Source: FEN-1219 sp964503125 (lineage in GTDB: Bacteria > Pseudomonadota > Gammaproteobacteria > Steroidobacterales > Rariloculaceae). From it: 64,000 nt of DNA. Shown here one piece after another: positions 51,096 through 60,518 of this stretch. The stretch's first letter is position 1. Each line of letters starts with the position of its first letter. The notes beneath the pieces were generated by a model. That model did no database searches and was not told the DNA's origin. It saw only the letters and a program-made list of their open reading frames with translations. The DNA lies in contig CAZCZE010000058.1 of the NCBI GenBank assembly GCA_964503125.1, forward strand, positions 32,232 through 96,231. The letters are read 5' to 3'. A program made the position numbers and the translations under genes.

Positions 51096-53510
51096 CTAGG
51101 CCGTGTTGACCTGCAACGGCTTGTGCGACTGTGGCCTACTGCTAAGCGCGTTGACGATATGATCGCGCGTCACGGGCACGCGGTTGAAGTAGTGACCGCC
51201 GAGCGCGTCCGAGATGGCGCACAAGAGCGCCGAAGCGCCGGCGCCCATGACGGGCTCACCGATGCCCTTCGTGCCGAGCGGGCTCTGCGGGTCGGGCTGG
51301 TCGACGGCGTCGGTGGTGAACACCGACGGCACGTCGAGATAGCTCGCGGGCTTCGCCTGATAGAAGCCCACGTTGCCGGGCAACCCGTTCTGCGGATCGT
51401 AGATGTGCTTCTCGAGCACGGCCAGGCCGAAGCCCATGACGGCGCCGCCCTTGATCTGCGTGGCCAAGCCCTGCGGATGAATGACCGTGCCGCAGTCGGC
51501 GACGGCCACATAGTCGACGATCTCGAACGCGCCCGTCTCGGTATCGAGGGAGACCTCGGCGAAGCCCGCGACGAACGCCGCCGGCGCAGCCGTGAGCGGC
51601 AGGTTGTCCTTGGCGACCCCGATCAAGCCCGTGCCCGCGAGCGACGTGGCCGCCGCGGCCGTCATCGGGTTGATGTCGGCCGGGTTCTCGTGGCCGTCGA
51701 ACTTGCCGCCGAGATCGACCGCGCGCTGCGCGGCCTGCGCGTACGTGAGGCCCTTGGTCGGGTCGGCTGTCGCGAACACGCGCTCGCCGCCGATGTCGTA
51801 GTCGGCCGGCGCGCCGCCCAAGTCCATGGCCGCGATCTCCTTGAGCTTGTTGACGGCGTCGACGGCCGCGACGTAGTTGGTGCGCGCCATCGTGAACGAG
51901 GTGTTGCTGCCGAACTGGCCGATGTTCCAGGGCAGGCCCTTGCGCGTGTCGCCGCGCTCGACGATGCAGTTGTCCCAGTTGGCCTTGAGCACCTCGGCCG
52001 CGATGCGCGACGTGCCCGTGTGCGAGTAGGTGCCGAGATTGCCGACGCCGCTGTGGAAGTGGATCTTGCCGTCGGTGGTGATGCGCACGAGACCGTCGAA
52101 ACCCGCGAACCCCGCGGGGTGGAACGCCTGCCCGACACCGATGCCCGTGACTTTCGTGCCGTTGCGTTGACCGCTGCGCGCGCGCCGCTCGTCGTAGTTG
52201 AAGAGGGCGGCGGCCTTGTCCATGGCTTCCTGGAGGTAGCAGCTCGTGACGGGGCCCTGGTTCTCGCCAACCTTGGCGTCCATCTTCGGGCCGTTCAAGC
52301 GGCGAATCGCGAGCCTATCTACCCCAAGCTGCTTCGCGGCCTTGTCGATGAGCGGCTCCATGACGGAAACCGTCTGGTTGTGCCCCGGGCCGCGCTGCGC
52401 CGAGCGCGGCACGGTGTTGGTCATGACGCACATACCGCGGAAGCGCATCGCGGGCGGCTGGTAGAGGATCGAGACGGTGTCGCCGGCCGAGGGCCAGTCG
52501 GGAAAGCCCGCCGTCGCGCCGTTCTCCTGCACGATGTAGAGGTCGGCCGCCGTGACGCGGCCGCTGCGATCGAACCCCATGCGAACGCGGCCCTGGAAGC
52601 CCGTGCGCGCGTAGCCGAAGAAATACTCCTCGGCGCGCGTGATGCGCAGCATCACGGGGCGGTTGATCTTCTTCGCCATGTGCGCCGGGATCGACATCAC
52701 GGGGTATTCGGTGCCCTTCGAGCCGAAGCCACCGCCGCAGGTCTCGGCGATGTAAACGAGATCGTTGGGCGTGATCCCGATCAAACCGGCGAGGCCGGGC
52801 ACGACGAAGCTCTGGCTCTGCGTCGAGCCGTAGACGAAGCACTTGCCGTTCTCCCAGTACGCCATCGCGGAGCGCGGCTCCATCGAGTGGTGCGACATGC
52901 CGGCCGTGACGAACGTCTCGTCGAGCACGAGCGCGGCCCTCGCGAACCCCGCGTCGATGTCGCCGTAGGACCACTCGACGAGTGGCGCCCCCGTCGGGAG
53001 CTGGTTTTCGCCGGCGGCCGCGAAATCGCCGGCCGTCCACTTCACCTGCGACAGCCGCGGCGGGCCGATCAAGCGATTGTCGACGGCGTTGCCGTCGCTG
53101 CGCGCGTCGGGGCCGCCCGGGAACAAGCTCTGGAGCGGGTCGACCGTGAACGGCAGCTCCTCGAAGTCCACCCTGATCTTGTCGATGGCGTCGGCGGCGA
53201 GCTCCTCGGTGTCGGCCGCGACCGCGAGGATGGGCTGGCCGATCCACATCGGCTCCTTGGTGAGGATGGGCTCGGCGGGCGCCGGCGGGTTCGTGACGTC
53301 GTCGGCCGTCAGGATGCCGTGCACACCCGGCATCGCGAGCGCTTCGGCGGCGTCGATACTGCGCACGCGCGCGTGCGGCATCGGCGAGAGCAGGAGCTTG
53401 CAGAACACCATGCCTTCGGCACGAAAGTCCTCGGCGTACTTGGCCTTGCCGGTGACTTTGCCGTGCACGTCGGGCGGCACGAAGTTCTTCCCCAACAGGT
53501 CGTAAGCCAT
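51096..53510 (-). CDS. Molybdopterin-binding xanthine dehydrogenase-family large subunit, orphan
   Basis: An 804-residue cytosolic-type large subunit. It has DVHGKVTGKAKYAEDF at the start, ETCGGGFGSKGTEYP for cofactor binding, NTVPRSAQRGPGHNQT, and the C-terminal GTKGIGEPVMGAGASAL with the catalytic Glu. No signal peptide is present. Normally a [2Fe-2S] and often an FAD subunit accompany it, yet neither lies next to it. It resembles aldehyde oxidase and hydroxybenzoyl-CoA reductase alpha subunits. Its divergent neighbour is a hydroxycinnamoyl-CoA lyase, so an aromatic aldehyde or CoA ester is a possible substrate. Confidence 0.85.
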   Translation of the reverse strand: MAYDLLGKNFVPPDVHGKVTGKAKYAEDFRAEGMVFCKLLLSPMPHARVRSIDAAEALAMPGVHGILTADDVTNPPAPAEPILTKEPMWIGQPILAVAADTEELAADAIDKIRVDFEELPFTVDPLQSLFPGGPDARSDGNAVDNRLIGPPRLSQVKWTAGDFAAAGENQLPTGAPLVEWSYGDIDAGFARAALVLDETFVTAGMSHHSMEPRSAMAYWENGKCFVYGSTQSQSFVVPGLAGLIGITPNDLVYIAETCGGGFGSKGTEYPVMSIPAHMAKKINRPVMLRITRAEEYFFGYARTGFQGRVRMGFDRSGRVTAADLYIVQENGATAGFPDWPSAGDTVSILYQPPAMRFRGMCVMTNTVPRSAQRGPGHNQTVSVMEPLIDKAAKQLGVDRLAIRRLNGPKMDAKVGENQGPVTSCYLQEAMDKAAALFNYDERRARSGQRNGTKVTGIGVGQAFHPAGFAGFDGLVRITTDGKIHFHSGVGNLGTYSHTGTSRIAAEVLKANWDNCIVERGDTRKGLPWNIGQFGSNTSFTMARTNYVAAVDAVNKLKEIAAMDLGGAPADYDIGGERVFATADPTKGLTYAQAAQRAVDLGGKFDGHENPADINPMTAAAATSLAGTGLIGVAKDNLPLTAAPAAFVAGFAEVSLDTETGAFEIVDYVAVADCGTVIHPQGLATQIKGGAVMGFGLAVLEKHIYDPQNGLPGNVGFYQAKPASYLDVPSVFTTDAVDQPDPQSPLGTKGIGEPVMGAGASALLCAISDALGGHYFNRVPVTRDHIVNALSSRPQSHKPLQVNTA

Positions 53511-53714
53511 GGCGCAACCCTCCGCTGCGAGCGCTCGTCGGTGTCGAGTCGCCGCAGACATTGCCGCATGGCGTCGACTCCTTGATAAACTGCTGGCCGA
53601 AACCCGGCGGTCCGGTCACTAAAGGACTTTAAGGCCTCGCGGCACCCCCGGCAACCCGAGACAAGAAATACCGGCCTTTAGCCGCACGCAACGACTCTTC
53701 GAGGAGATTTCCGC

Positions 53715-54551
53715 ATGGCCCGCAAGAAGGATCCCTGGGGCAAGCTCGTGCTCGTCGATTTCGACGACGGCATCGCCTGGGTGACGTTGAACCGCCCCGA
53801 CAAACGCAACGCGATGAGCCCGAAGCTCAATGCCGAGATGCGGGACACCGTCGAGGCGCTCGCGACCGACGAGCGATGCGGCGTGCTCGTGCTAACCGGC
53901 GCCGGCGACGCGTTTGCGGCTGGGATGGATTTGCAGGAGTACTTCCGCGAGACCGACGGCAAGCCCGACATGATCTTGAAGGTGCGCCGCACGGCGGAGG
54001 AGTGGCAGTGGCGGCGGCTCCGCGACTTCCCGAAGGCGACGATCGCCATGGTCAACGGCTGGTGCTTCGGCGGCGCGTTCACGCCCGTCGTGGCGTGCGA
54101 TCTCGCGATCACGGCCAACGAGGCGACGTTCGGCCTCTCGGAGGTCAACTGGGGCATCATCCCGGCCGGCAACGTCACGAAGGCGACCTCGGAGACGATG
54201 GGCCTGCGCAACGCGCTCTTCTACGCGATGACCGGTGAGCCGTTCAAGGGCAAGAAGGCCGCCGAGATGGGGCTCGTCAACGAATCGGTGCCGCGCAAGA
54301 AGCTCAAAGTACGAACGACCCAAATTGCGCGCATGCTGCTCACGAAGAACCCGGCCGTGCTGCGCGGCGTCAAGATCGCGATGAAGCGCATGCGCTACAT
54401 GGACTGGGAGGTGTCGGCGGACTACCTCTACGCGAAAATGGGCGAGGCGCTGTTCTTCGGCGCAGGCGACAACCGTGCGAACGCGATGAAAGCGTTTCTC
54501 GACGACAAGACGTTCAAGCCCGGCATCGAGCATTTCAAAGGCACGAAGTAG
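53715..54551 (+). CDS. ech: p-Hydroxycinnamoyl-CoA hydratase/lyase (feruloyl-CoA hydratase-lyase)
   Basis: A 278-residue crotonase-fold enzyme very like the Pseudomonas feruloyl-CoA hydratase-lyase. Matching blocks are AWVTLNRPDKRNAMSP, TAxGMDLxEYFRE (here AAGMDLQEYFRE), MVNGWCFGGAFTP, EATFGLSEVNWGI and DYLYAK. The catalytic Glu143 and the hydroxyl-binding Tyr239 fall at the same numbers as known enzymes, and the other Tyr is at 76. Thr replaces the usual Ser at 123. It converts feruloyl- or coumaroyl-CoA into vanillin or 4-hydroxybenzaldehyde plus acetyl-CoA. GAGGAG precedes the ATG. Two PQQ dehydrogenases follow on the same strand. Confidence 0.9.
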   Translation: MARKKDPWGKLVLVDFDDGIAWVTLNRPDKRNAMSPKLNAEMRDTVEALATDERCGVLVLTGAGDAFAAGMDLQEYFRETDGKPDMILKVRRTAEEWQWRRLRDFPKATIAMVNGWCFGGAFTPVVACDLAITANEATFGLSEVNWGIIPAGNVTKATSETMGLRNALFYAMTGEPFKGKKAAEMGLVNESVPRKKLKVRTTQIARMLLTKNPAVLRGVKIAMKRMRYMDWEVSADYLYAKMGEALFFGAGDNRANAMKAFLDDKTFKPGIEHFKGTK

Positions 54552-54573
54552 ACCGACCACGAGGAGCTCGGTC

Positions 54574-56319
54574 TTGACGCACGCGACATCGCAAGCAGTA
54601 GTCATCGTCGCGGCGGCGCTGCTCGCCGCGTGCGGCCGCGTCGATGACGCACTCGTTGCGCCGCCGACGACGAGCTGGCCCACGAACGGCGGCAACTGGT
54701 ACAACCAACGTTACTCGCCGCTGACCCAAATCGACCGCAGCAACGTCGCCAACCTCAAAGGCGTGTGGCGCACGCGGCTCGGCGGCTCCGGCGCGGGCGC
54801 CCAGCACTCGGGCGAGGCTCAGCCGCTCGTCGTCGACGGCCTCATCTACGTGCCGACGGGCGCCAACGATCTCTACGCTCTCGACGTCACGACGGGCGCG
54901 ATCGTCTGGGAGTACCGCGCCAACCTCGACGCTGCGAACGACGTCGTCTGCTGCGGCTGGACAAATCGCGGCGTCGCGCACGGCGAAGGACGCGTCTTCA
55001 TGGGCCAGCTCGACGGCAAGTTCGTCGCGCTCGACGCGAAGACGGGCGCCATCGTGTGGTCGGTGCAGGCCGAGCGCTGGCAGGACGGCTTCTCGATCAC
55101 GAGCGCGCCGCTCTACTACGACGGCGTCGTGATCACGGGCTTCGCGGGCGCCGAGTACGGCGTGCGCGGCCGCGTCAAGGCGTTCGCCGCAAGCGACGGC
55201 GCGCTCGTCTGGACGTTCTACACGATTCCGGAGCGCGGCGAGCCCGGCAACGAAACCTGGCCGCAGGACAACGAGATCTGGCAGCACGGCGGCGCCACGG
55301 TGTGGCACACGCCGGCGCTCGACCCCGAGCTCAAGCTCATCTACTTCTCGACGGGCAACCCGGGGCCCGACTTCAACGGCGCCGTGCGCACCGGCGACAA
55401 CCTCTACACGTCGTCGATCGTAGCCGTCGACGTCGCTAGCGGCGAATACCGCTGGCACTTCCAGCAGGTGCACCACGACATCTGGGACTTCGACAGCCCG
55501 AGCCCCGTCGTGCTGTTCGATCTCGAAGTCGACGGCCGCGAGCGCAAAGGCCTCGCGCAGCCCAGCAAGACGGGCTGGGTCTACATCCTCGACCGCACCG
55601 ATGGCACGCCGCTCGTCGGCATCGACGAAAAGCCCGTGCCGCAGGAGCCGCGCCAGGCGACGGCCGCGACGCAGCCCTACCCCCGCGGCGATTCGTTCGT
55701 GCCGCAGCACTTAGGCCTAGCGCCCGAGGGGTACCCGCTCGTCAACGGCGGCGAGATCTTCACGCCCTACTGGACCGACTACATCATCGCGAAGCCCGGG
55801 ATCTTGGGCGGCGCGAACTGGCCGCCGAGCGCGTACGACCGGGCGACGGGCTACCTGTACGTCTGCGCCAGCGATGCCGCGAGCTCGTTCGTGGCCGCCG
55901 AGATCGGCACCGAGCGCCCGCCTCCGGGCGAGTTCTACGTGGGCGGCGCGTTCGGCACGAACCCGCTGCCGGCCTACGGCACGTTCACGGCGCTCGACAT
56001 GCGCACCAATACCATCGTCTGGCAACAGCACTGGGCCAACACGTGCTACAGCGGCGCGACGGCAACGGCCGGCGGCCTCGTGTTCGTCGGCCGCAACGAC
56101 GGCCGGCTCACGGCGCTCGACTCGGAGAACGGCGCGAAGCTTTGGGAATTCCAGACGGGCGCCGGCATGAACGCGCCCGTCAGCGTCTTCGAGCACGCGG
56201 GCAAGCAGTACGTCGTCGCCTACTCGGCCGGCAACTTGTTCGCCGGCTCGACGAAGGGCGACAGCGTCTGGCTGTTCGCGCTCGACGGCACGCTCACGCC
56301 CACGACGCTCGGCAACTGA
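54574..56319 (+). CDS. PQQ-dependent dehydrogenase, lipoprotein, no haem domain
   Basis: A 581-residue eight-bladed propeller quinoprotein. The lipobox LLAAC puts the lipidated Cys at ~20. PQQ-site features are the vicinal disulfide VVCCGW, STGNPGPDFNG and the catalytic Asp in VHHDIWDFD. Tryptophan-docking repeats (GRLTALDSENGAKLWEF) are visible. It starts with TTG, supported by GAGGAG 8 bases upstream. It ends without a cytochrome domain, unlike its neighbour, with about 60-70 percent identity over the propeller by eye. It should oxidise an alcohol or aldehyde in the periplasm and pass electrons to a separate acceptor. Confidence 0.9.
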   Translation: MTHATSQAVVIVAAALLAACGRVDDALVAPPTTSWPTNGGNWYNQRYSPLTQIDRSNVANLKGVWRTRLGGSGAGAQHSGEAQPLVVDGLIYVPTGANDLYALDVTTGAIVWEYRANLDAANDVVCCGWTNRGVAHGEGRVFMGQLDGKFVALDAKTGAIVWSVQAERWQDGFSITSAPLYYDGVVITGFAGAEYGVRGRVKAFAASDGALVWTFYTIPERGEPGNETWPQDNEIWQHGGATVWHTPALDPELKLIYFSTGNPGPDFNGAVRTGDNLYTSSIVAVDVASGEYRWHFQQVHHDIWDFDSPSPVVLFDLEVDGRERKGLAQPSKTGWVYILDRTDGTPLVGIDEKPVPQEPRQATAATQPYPRGDSFVPQHLGLAPEGYPLVNGGEIFTPYWTDYIIAKPGILGGANWPPSAYDRATGYLYVCASDAASSFVAAEIGTERPPPGEFYVGGAFGTNPLPAYGTFTALDMRTNTIVWQQHWANTCYSGATATAGGLVFVGRNDGRLTALDSENGAKLWEFQTGAGMNAPVSVFEHAGKQYVVAYSAGNLFAGSTKGDSVWLFALDGTLTPTTLGN

Positions 56320-56344
56320 ACCGCAACCGCAACTTGGGCTCCGT

Positions 56345-58396
56345 ATGCGCAACCGAACCGAAACCGTAACACCGGCACTGTTTCTCCTGGCGGCTCTCGT
56401 CTTCGCGACGACCGCCGATGCGCAGAGCATTCGCCGCGCGCCCGCGTTCGCAGGCACCGCGCTCACCGCGCCGCCGACCGACGGTTGGCCGACCAACGGC
56501 GGCGATTGGTACAACCGGCGCTACTCGCCGCTGACTGCGATCGATCGCGACAACGTCGCGACGCTCAAGGGCGTCTGGCGCACCCACTTGCGCGGCTCGG
56601 GGCTCGGCGCGCAGTACTCGGGCGAAGCACAGCCCGTCGTCTATCGCGGCGTCATCTACGTCGTCACGGGCGCGAACGACGTGTTCGCCGTGAGCGTCGA
56701 CAGCGGCGCCATCCTCTGGGAGCACCGTGCCAATCTCGACTCCGCGAACACCGCGGTCTGCTGCGGCTGGACGAGCCGCGGCGTAGGCTTGGGCGACGGC
56801 AAGGTGTTCGTCGGCCAGCTCGACGGCAAGCTCGTCGCGCTCGATCAGACCACGGGCCGCGTCGCCTGGTCCGTGCAGGCCGAGCGCTGGCAGGAAGGTT
56901 TCACGATCACGAGCGCGCCGCTCTACTTCGACGGGCTCGTGATCACGGGCTTCGCGGGCGGCGAGCGCGGCATTCGCGGCCGCGTCAAGGCGTTCGACGC
57001 GCGCGACGGCAGGCTCGCGTGGACGTTCTACACGATCCCGGGCCCCGGCGAGGTCGGCCACGACACTTGGCCGCAGGACAACGAGATCTGGATGGACGGC
57101 GCGGCACCCGTCTGGAACACGCCGGCTGTCGACCCCGAGCTTAAGCTCATTTACTTCGCGACGGGCAATCCCGGGCCCGACTACAACGGCTCGATCCGCC
57201 GCGGCGACAACCTGTTCTCGACGTCGATCGTGGCCGTCGAGGCCAAAACCGGCCAATATCGTTGGCACTTCCAAGAAGTGCACCACGACATCTGGGATTA
57301 CGACGCGGCGTCGCCCGTCACGCTGTTCGACATCGAGCTCGACGGCACGACCCGCAAGGGGCTTGCGCACGCCGGCAAGACGGGCTGGGTCTATATCCTC
57401 GATCGCACCGACGGCACGCCGCTCATCGGCATCGACGAGCGGCCCGTGCCGCAGGAGCCGCGGCAAGGCACGGCCGCGACGCAGCCCTACCCGCGCGGCG
57501 ACGCCTTCATCCCGCAGCAGATCGACATCGCGCCCGAGGGCACGACGCTCGTCAACGGCGGCAAGATCTTCACGCCGTTCTGGACCACGCCCACCCTAGT
57601 AAAACCTGGGCCGCCCGGAGGGGTTAACTGGCCGCCGAGCTCCTACGACGCGGCGAGCGGGTATCTCTACGTCTGCGCCGCGGATCGCATCTGGTCGTAT
57701 TTCGCGCAGGAGGTCACGGCCGAGCGGCCGCCCGAGGGCGCGGGCTACATCGCGGGCGGCATCGGCGGCTTTCACATGACGTCGCTCGGCGTGTTCGCGG
57801 CCGTCGACATGCGCACCAACGAGCTGGTCTGGCAGCAGCACTGGCCGACTCCGTGCTACAGCGGCTCGCTCGCCACGGCCGGCGGCCTCGTGTTCGTCGG
57901 CCGCAACGACGGCCGGCTCACGGCGGTGAATTCGACCACGGGCGCGAAGCTCTGGGAATTCCAGACGGGCGCCGGCATGAACTCACCGGCCTCGACGTTC
58001 GAGCACAACGGCAAGCAGTACCTCGTCGCCTACTCCGCGGGCAACCTGTTCGCGGGCTCGTCGCGCGGTGACAGTCTCTGGCTGTTCGCGCAGGGCGGCA
58101 CGCTCGAGCCGGTGCCGCCGGCCGGCTCGCTCATGACCTTCTCGCCGGGCACGACGGCGCCCGGCAACGCCGACGCCGGCGCGGCGGTCTACACGACGGC
58201 GTGCGTCGCCTGTCACGGCGAGCAAGGCGAAGGCGGCCATGGCGGCGGCCCGAGCATACAAGCGCAAGGCAACGCCCTGGTCGTCCTCCAGGTCGTCAGC
58301 GAAGGCCGCAACTCGATGCCCGCGCTCGCCACGACGCTCACGGCGGTTGAGATCCGCGACGTCGCGGCCTACGTCAGCGAGCGCCTCGCGAACTAG
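56345..58396 (+). CDS. PQQ-dependent quinohaemoprotein dehydrogenase
   Basis: A 683-residue paralogue of the upstream gene with a C-terminal cytochrome c domain. The signal peptide ends ATTADAQS. PQQ-site motifs are AVCCGWTSRG, ATGNPGPDYNG and VHHDIWDYD. The haem site is CVACHGEQGEGGHGGG near residue 620, with a distal Met candidate in RNSMPALA. This is the type II quinohaemoprotein alcohol dehydrogenase layout, with electrons passing internally to haem c. It starts 25 bases after its twin. With the hydroxycinnamoyl-CoA lyase upstream, aromatic alcohols such as vanillyl alcohol are plausible substrates, but ethanol-type alcohols are also possible. Confidence 0.92.
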   Translation: MRNRTETVTPALFLLAALVFATTADAQSIRRAPAFAGTALTAPPTDGWPTNGGDWYNRRYSPLTAIDRDNVATLKGVWRTHLRGSGLGAQYSGEAQPVVYRGVIYVVTGANDVFAVSVDSGAILWEHRANLDSANTAVCCGWTSRGVGLGDGKVFVGQLDGKLVALDQTTGRVAWSVQAERWQEGFTITSAPLYFDGLVITGFAGGERGIRGRVKAFDARDGRLAWTFYTIPGPGEVGHDTWPQDNEIWMDGAAPVWNTPAVDPELKLIYFATGNPGPDYNGSIRRGDNLFSTSIVAVEAKTGQYRWHFQEVHHDIWDYDAASPVTLFDIELDGTTRKGLAHAGKTGWVYILDRTDGTPLIGIDERPVPQEPRQGTAATQPYPRGDAFIPQQIDIAPEGTTLVNGGKIFTPFWTTPTLVKPGPPGGVNWPPSSYDAASGYLYVCAADRIWSYFAQEVTAERPPEGAGYIAGGIGGFHMTSLGVFAAVDMRTNELVWQQHWPTPCYSGSLATAGGLVFVGRNDGRLTAVNSTTGAKLWEFQTGAGMNSPASTFEHNGKQYLVAYSAGNLFAGSSRGDSLWLFAQGGTLEPVPPAGSLMTFSPGTTAPGNADAGAAVYTTACVACHGEQGEGGHGGGPSIQAQGNALVVLQVVSEGRNSMPALATTLTAVEIRDVAAYVSERLAN

Positions 58397-58459
58397 CGCT
58401 CGTCGGCGCGATTGCGCCAGCGAGCACGGCAATCCAGAATTCCGCACGGAGGTAACTCT

Positions 58460-60505
58460 ATGAGACTGCCCTTTTTATCCGCCGTTTGCGCGGCCGCCCT
58501 GCTCTGCGCCTGCAGCAACGAGCAAGCCGCGGCGCCGGCGTCCGAGTCCCCGAAGGCCGCACTAGGCACATTCGGAATCGACACCACGGCGATGGATACC
58601 ACCGTCAAACCCGGCGACGACTTCTACCGCTACGTGAACGGCGCGTGGGTTTCGACGTTCGAGATGCCGGCCGACAAGGCTCGTTACGGCGTCTTCGATG
58701 CGCTGCGCGACAAATCCGAGACCGACGTGCGCACGCTGCTCGACGCGCTCGCCGCGACGCCGCGCACCGCGGGCTCGGTGCAGCAGAAAGTGGCCGACCT
58801 CTACGGCTCGTGGATGGACGAAGCCGCGATCGAAGCGCGCGGCATCGAGCCGCTAAAAGCAGATCTCGACGCGATCGCCGCGGCACGCACCAAGACCGAT
58901 GTCGTGAGGCTCATGGGCAACAGCGACTATGCCGGCCCGATCGGCATGTACATCTCGCCCGATCCGGCCGACACGACGCGCTACGTCGTCAACATCACGC
59001 AGTCCGGGCTCGGCATGCCCGTGCGCGACTACTACTTGAACGAGGGCGACAAGTTCGACGCCTATCGCGCCGCTTACAAGGCCTACGTCACGAGGATCTT
59101 CGAGCTCATCGGCGATGCGAGCCCGGCCGCGAGCGCCGACGCCGTCGTCACGCTCGAGACCGCGCTCGCCACGGTCCACTGGTCGCCCGAGCGGCAGCGC
59201 GACGTGCAGGCCACGAACAACCCCGTCGATCGTGCCGGCCTCGCGGCGATGATCCCCGCGGTCGAGTGGGACGTCATGCTGCCCGCCGCGTCCTTGAGCG
59301 CGGTGCAAAACTTCGTCGTCAACGAGACCACGGCCCTGCGCGACGGCGCCGCGCTGCTCGACACAGAGGCCGTCGATGCCTGGAAGAAGTACCTCGCGTT
59401 CCATCTCGCGAGCGACTACGCGAGCAACCTGCCGAAGGCGTTCGACGACGCGAGCTTCGAGTTCTATCGCCGCACGCTCGCCGGCGTCGAAGTGCAGCGC
59501 GACCGCTGGAAGCGCGGCGTGCAGCTGCTCGACGGCCTCATCGGCGAGGGCGTCGGCGAGGTCTACGTCGCGAAATTCTTCCCGGCGGACTACAAGGCCA
59601 AGATGGACGAGCTCGTCGCCAACCTCGTCGCGGCGATGAGCCAGCGCCTCGAAACTCTTGCCTGGATGGACGAAGCCACGCGCGCCGAAGCGGCCAAGAA
59701 GCTCGCGACCTTCGAGCCGCGCGTCGGGTACCCCGTGAAGTGGCGCGACTACTCGGCCTATACGGTCGAGCCCGGCAAGCTCTTCGAGAACGTGCGCAAC
59801 GGCCGCAAGTTCGAGTGGCACCGCGAGGTCGCGCGGCTTAACGAGCCCGTCGACCGCGACGAATGGGCCATGAACCCGCAGACCGTCAATGCCTACTACA
59901 ACCCGCTCGTCAATCAGATCACGTTCCCGGCCGCGATCCTCCAGCCGCCGTTCTTCGATCCGTACGCCGACCCGGCCGTCAACTACGGCGCCATCGGCGC
60001 CGTGATCGGCCACGAGATCGGCCACGGTTACGACGACCAGGGCCGCGAGTTCGACGAGACCGGCAGGATCCGCAACTGGTGGACGCCCGCGACCAACGAG
60101 CGCTTCCAGGCGGCCATCGCCAAATTCGCCGCGCAGTACAACGCGTTCTGCCCGCTCGAAGGCGCCTGCGTGAACGGCAATTTCACGATGGGCGAGAACA
60201 TCGGCGACCTCGGCGGCCTCGAGATGGCCTACACGGCCTACAAGCTGTCGCTCGACGGCCAAGAGGCGCCCATCATCGACGGCTTCACGGGCGACCAGCG
60301 GTTCTTCATGGCGCACACCCAGGTCTGGCGCGCCATCCAACGCGAGGACGCGCTGCGCAACCAGCTGCTCACGGACCCGCACTCGCCGGCCGCTGCGCGC
60401 GGCTCGATCCCCGAGCGCAACATGGATGCGTGGTACGCGGCGTTCGACGTCCAGGAAGGCGACCGGCAGTACCTCGCGCCCGAGGACCGCGTGCGGATCT
60501 GGTAG
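58460..60505 (+). CDS. M13 (neprilysin/PepO) family metallopeptidase, lipoprotein
   Basis: A 681-residue M13 peptidase. The lipobox LLCAC places the lipidated Cys near 18. The start PGDDFYRYVNGAW is canonical. The zinc site is IGHEIGHGYDDQGREFD and the third ligand Glu is in GENIGDLGGLEMAY. The conserved NAYYNPLVNQITFPAAIL block is intact. CGGAGGT lies upstream of the ATG. It would degrade small peptides in the periplasm. It is 63 bases after the quinohaemoprotein on the same strand, though functional linkage is not obvious. Confidence 0.93.
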   Translation: MRLPFLSAVCAAALLCACSNEQAAAPASESPKAALGTFGIDTTAMDTTVKPGDDFYRYVNGAWVSTFEMPADKARYGVFDALRDKSETDVRTLLDALAATPRTAGSVQQKVADLYGSWMDEAAIEARGIEPLKADLDAIAAARTKTDVVRLMGNSDYAGPIGMYISPDPADTTRYVVNITQSGLGMPVRDYYLNEGDKFDAYRAAYKAYVTRIFELIGDASPAASADAVVTLETALATVHWSPERQRDVQATNNPVDRAGLAAMIPAVEWDVMLPAASLSAVQNFVVNETTALRDGAALLDTEAVDAWKKYLAFHLASDYASNLPKAFDDASFEFYRRTLAGVEVQRDRWKRGVQLLDGLIGEGVGEVYVAKFFPADYKAKMDELVANLVAAMSQRLETLAWMDEATRAEAAKKLATFEPRVGYPVKWRDYSAYTVEPGKLFENVRNGRKFEWHREVARLNEPVDRDEWAMNPQTVNAYYNPLVNQITFPAAILQPPFFDPYADPAVNYGAIGAVIGHEIGHGYDDQGREFDETGRIRNWWTPATNERFQAAIAKFAAQYNAFCPLEGACVNGNFTMGENIGDLGGLEMAYTAYKLSLDGQEAPIIDGFTGDQRFFMAHTQVWRAIQREDALRNQLLTDPHSPAAARGSIPERNMDAWYAAFDVQEGDRQYLAPEDRVRIW

Positions 60506-60518
60506 ACGTAAGCGCGCG

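Noticed and set aside
50718..53585. 955-codon + strand frame opposite the molybdopterin subunit gene
   Set aside because: Composition is Arg/Ala/Val/Glu/Asp/His-rich with no domain. It is the shadow of the real minus-strand gene.
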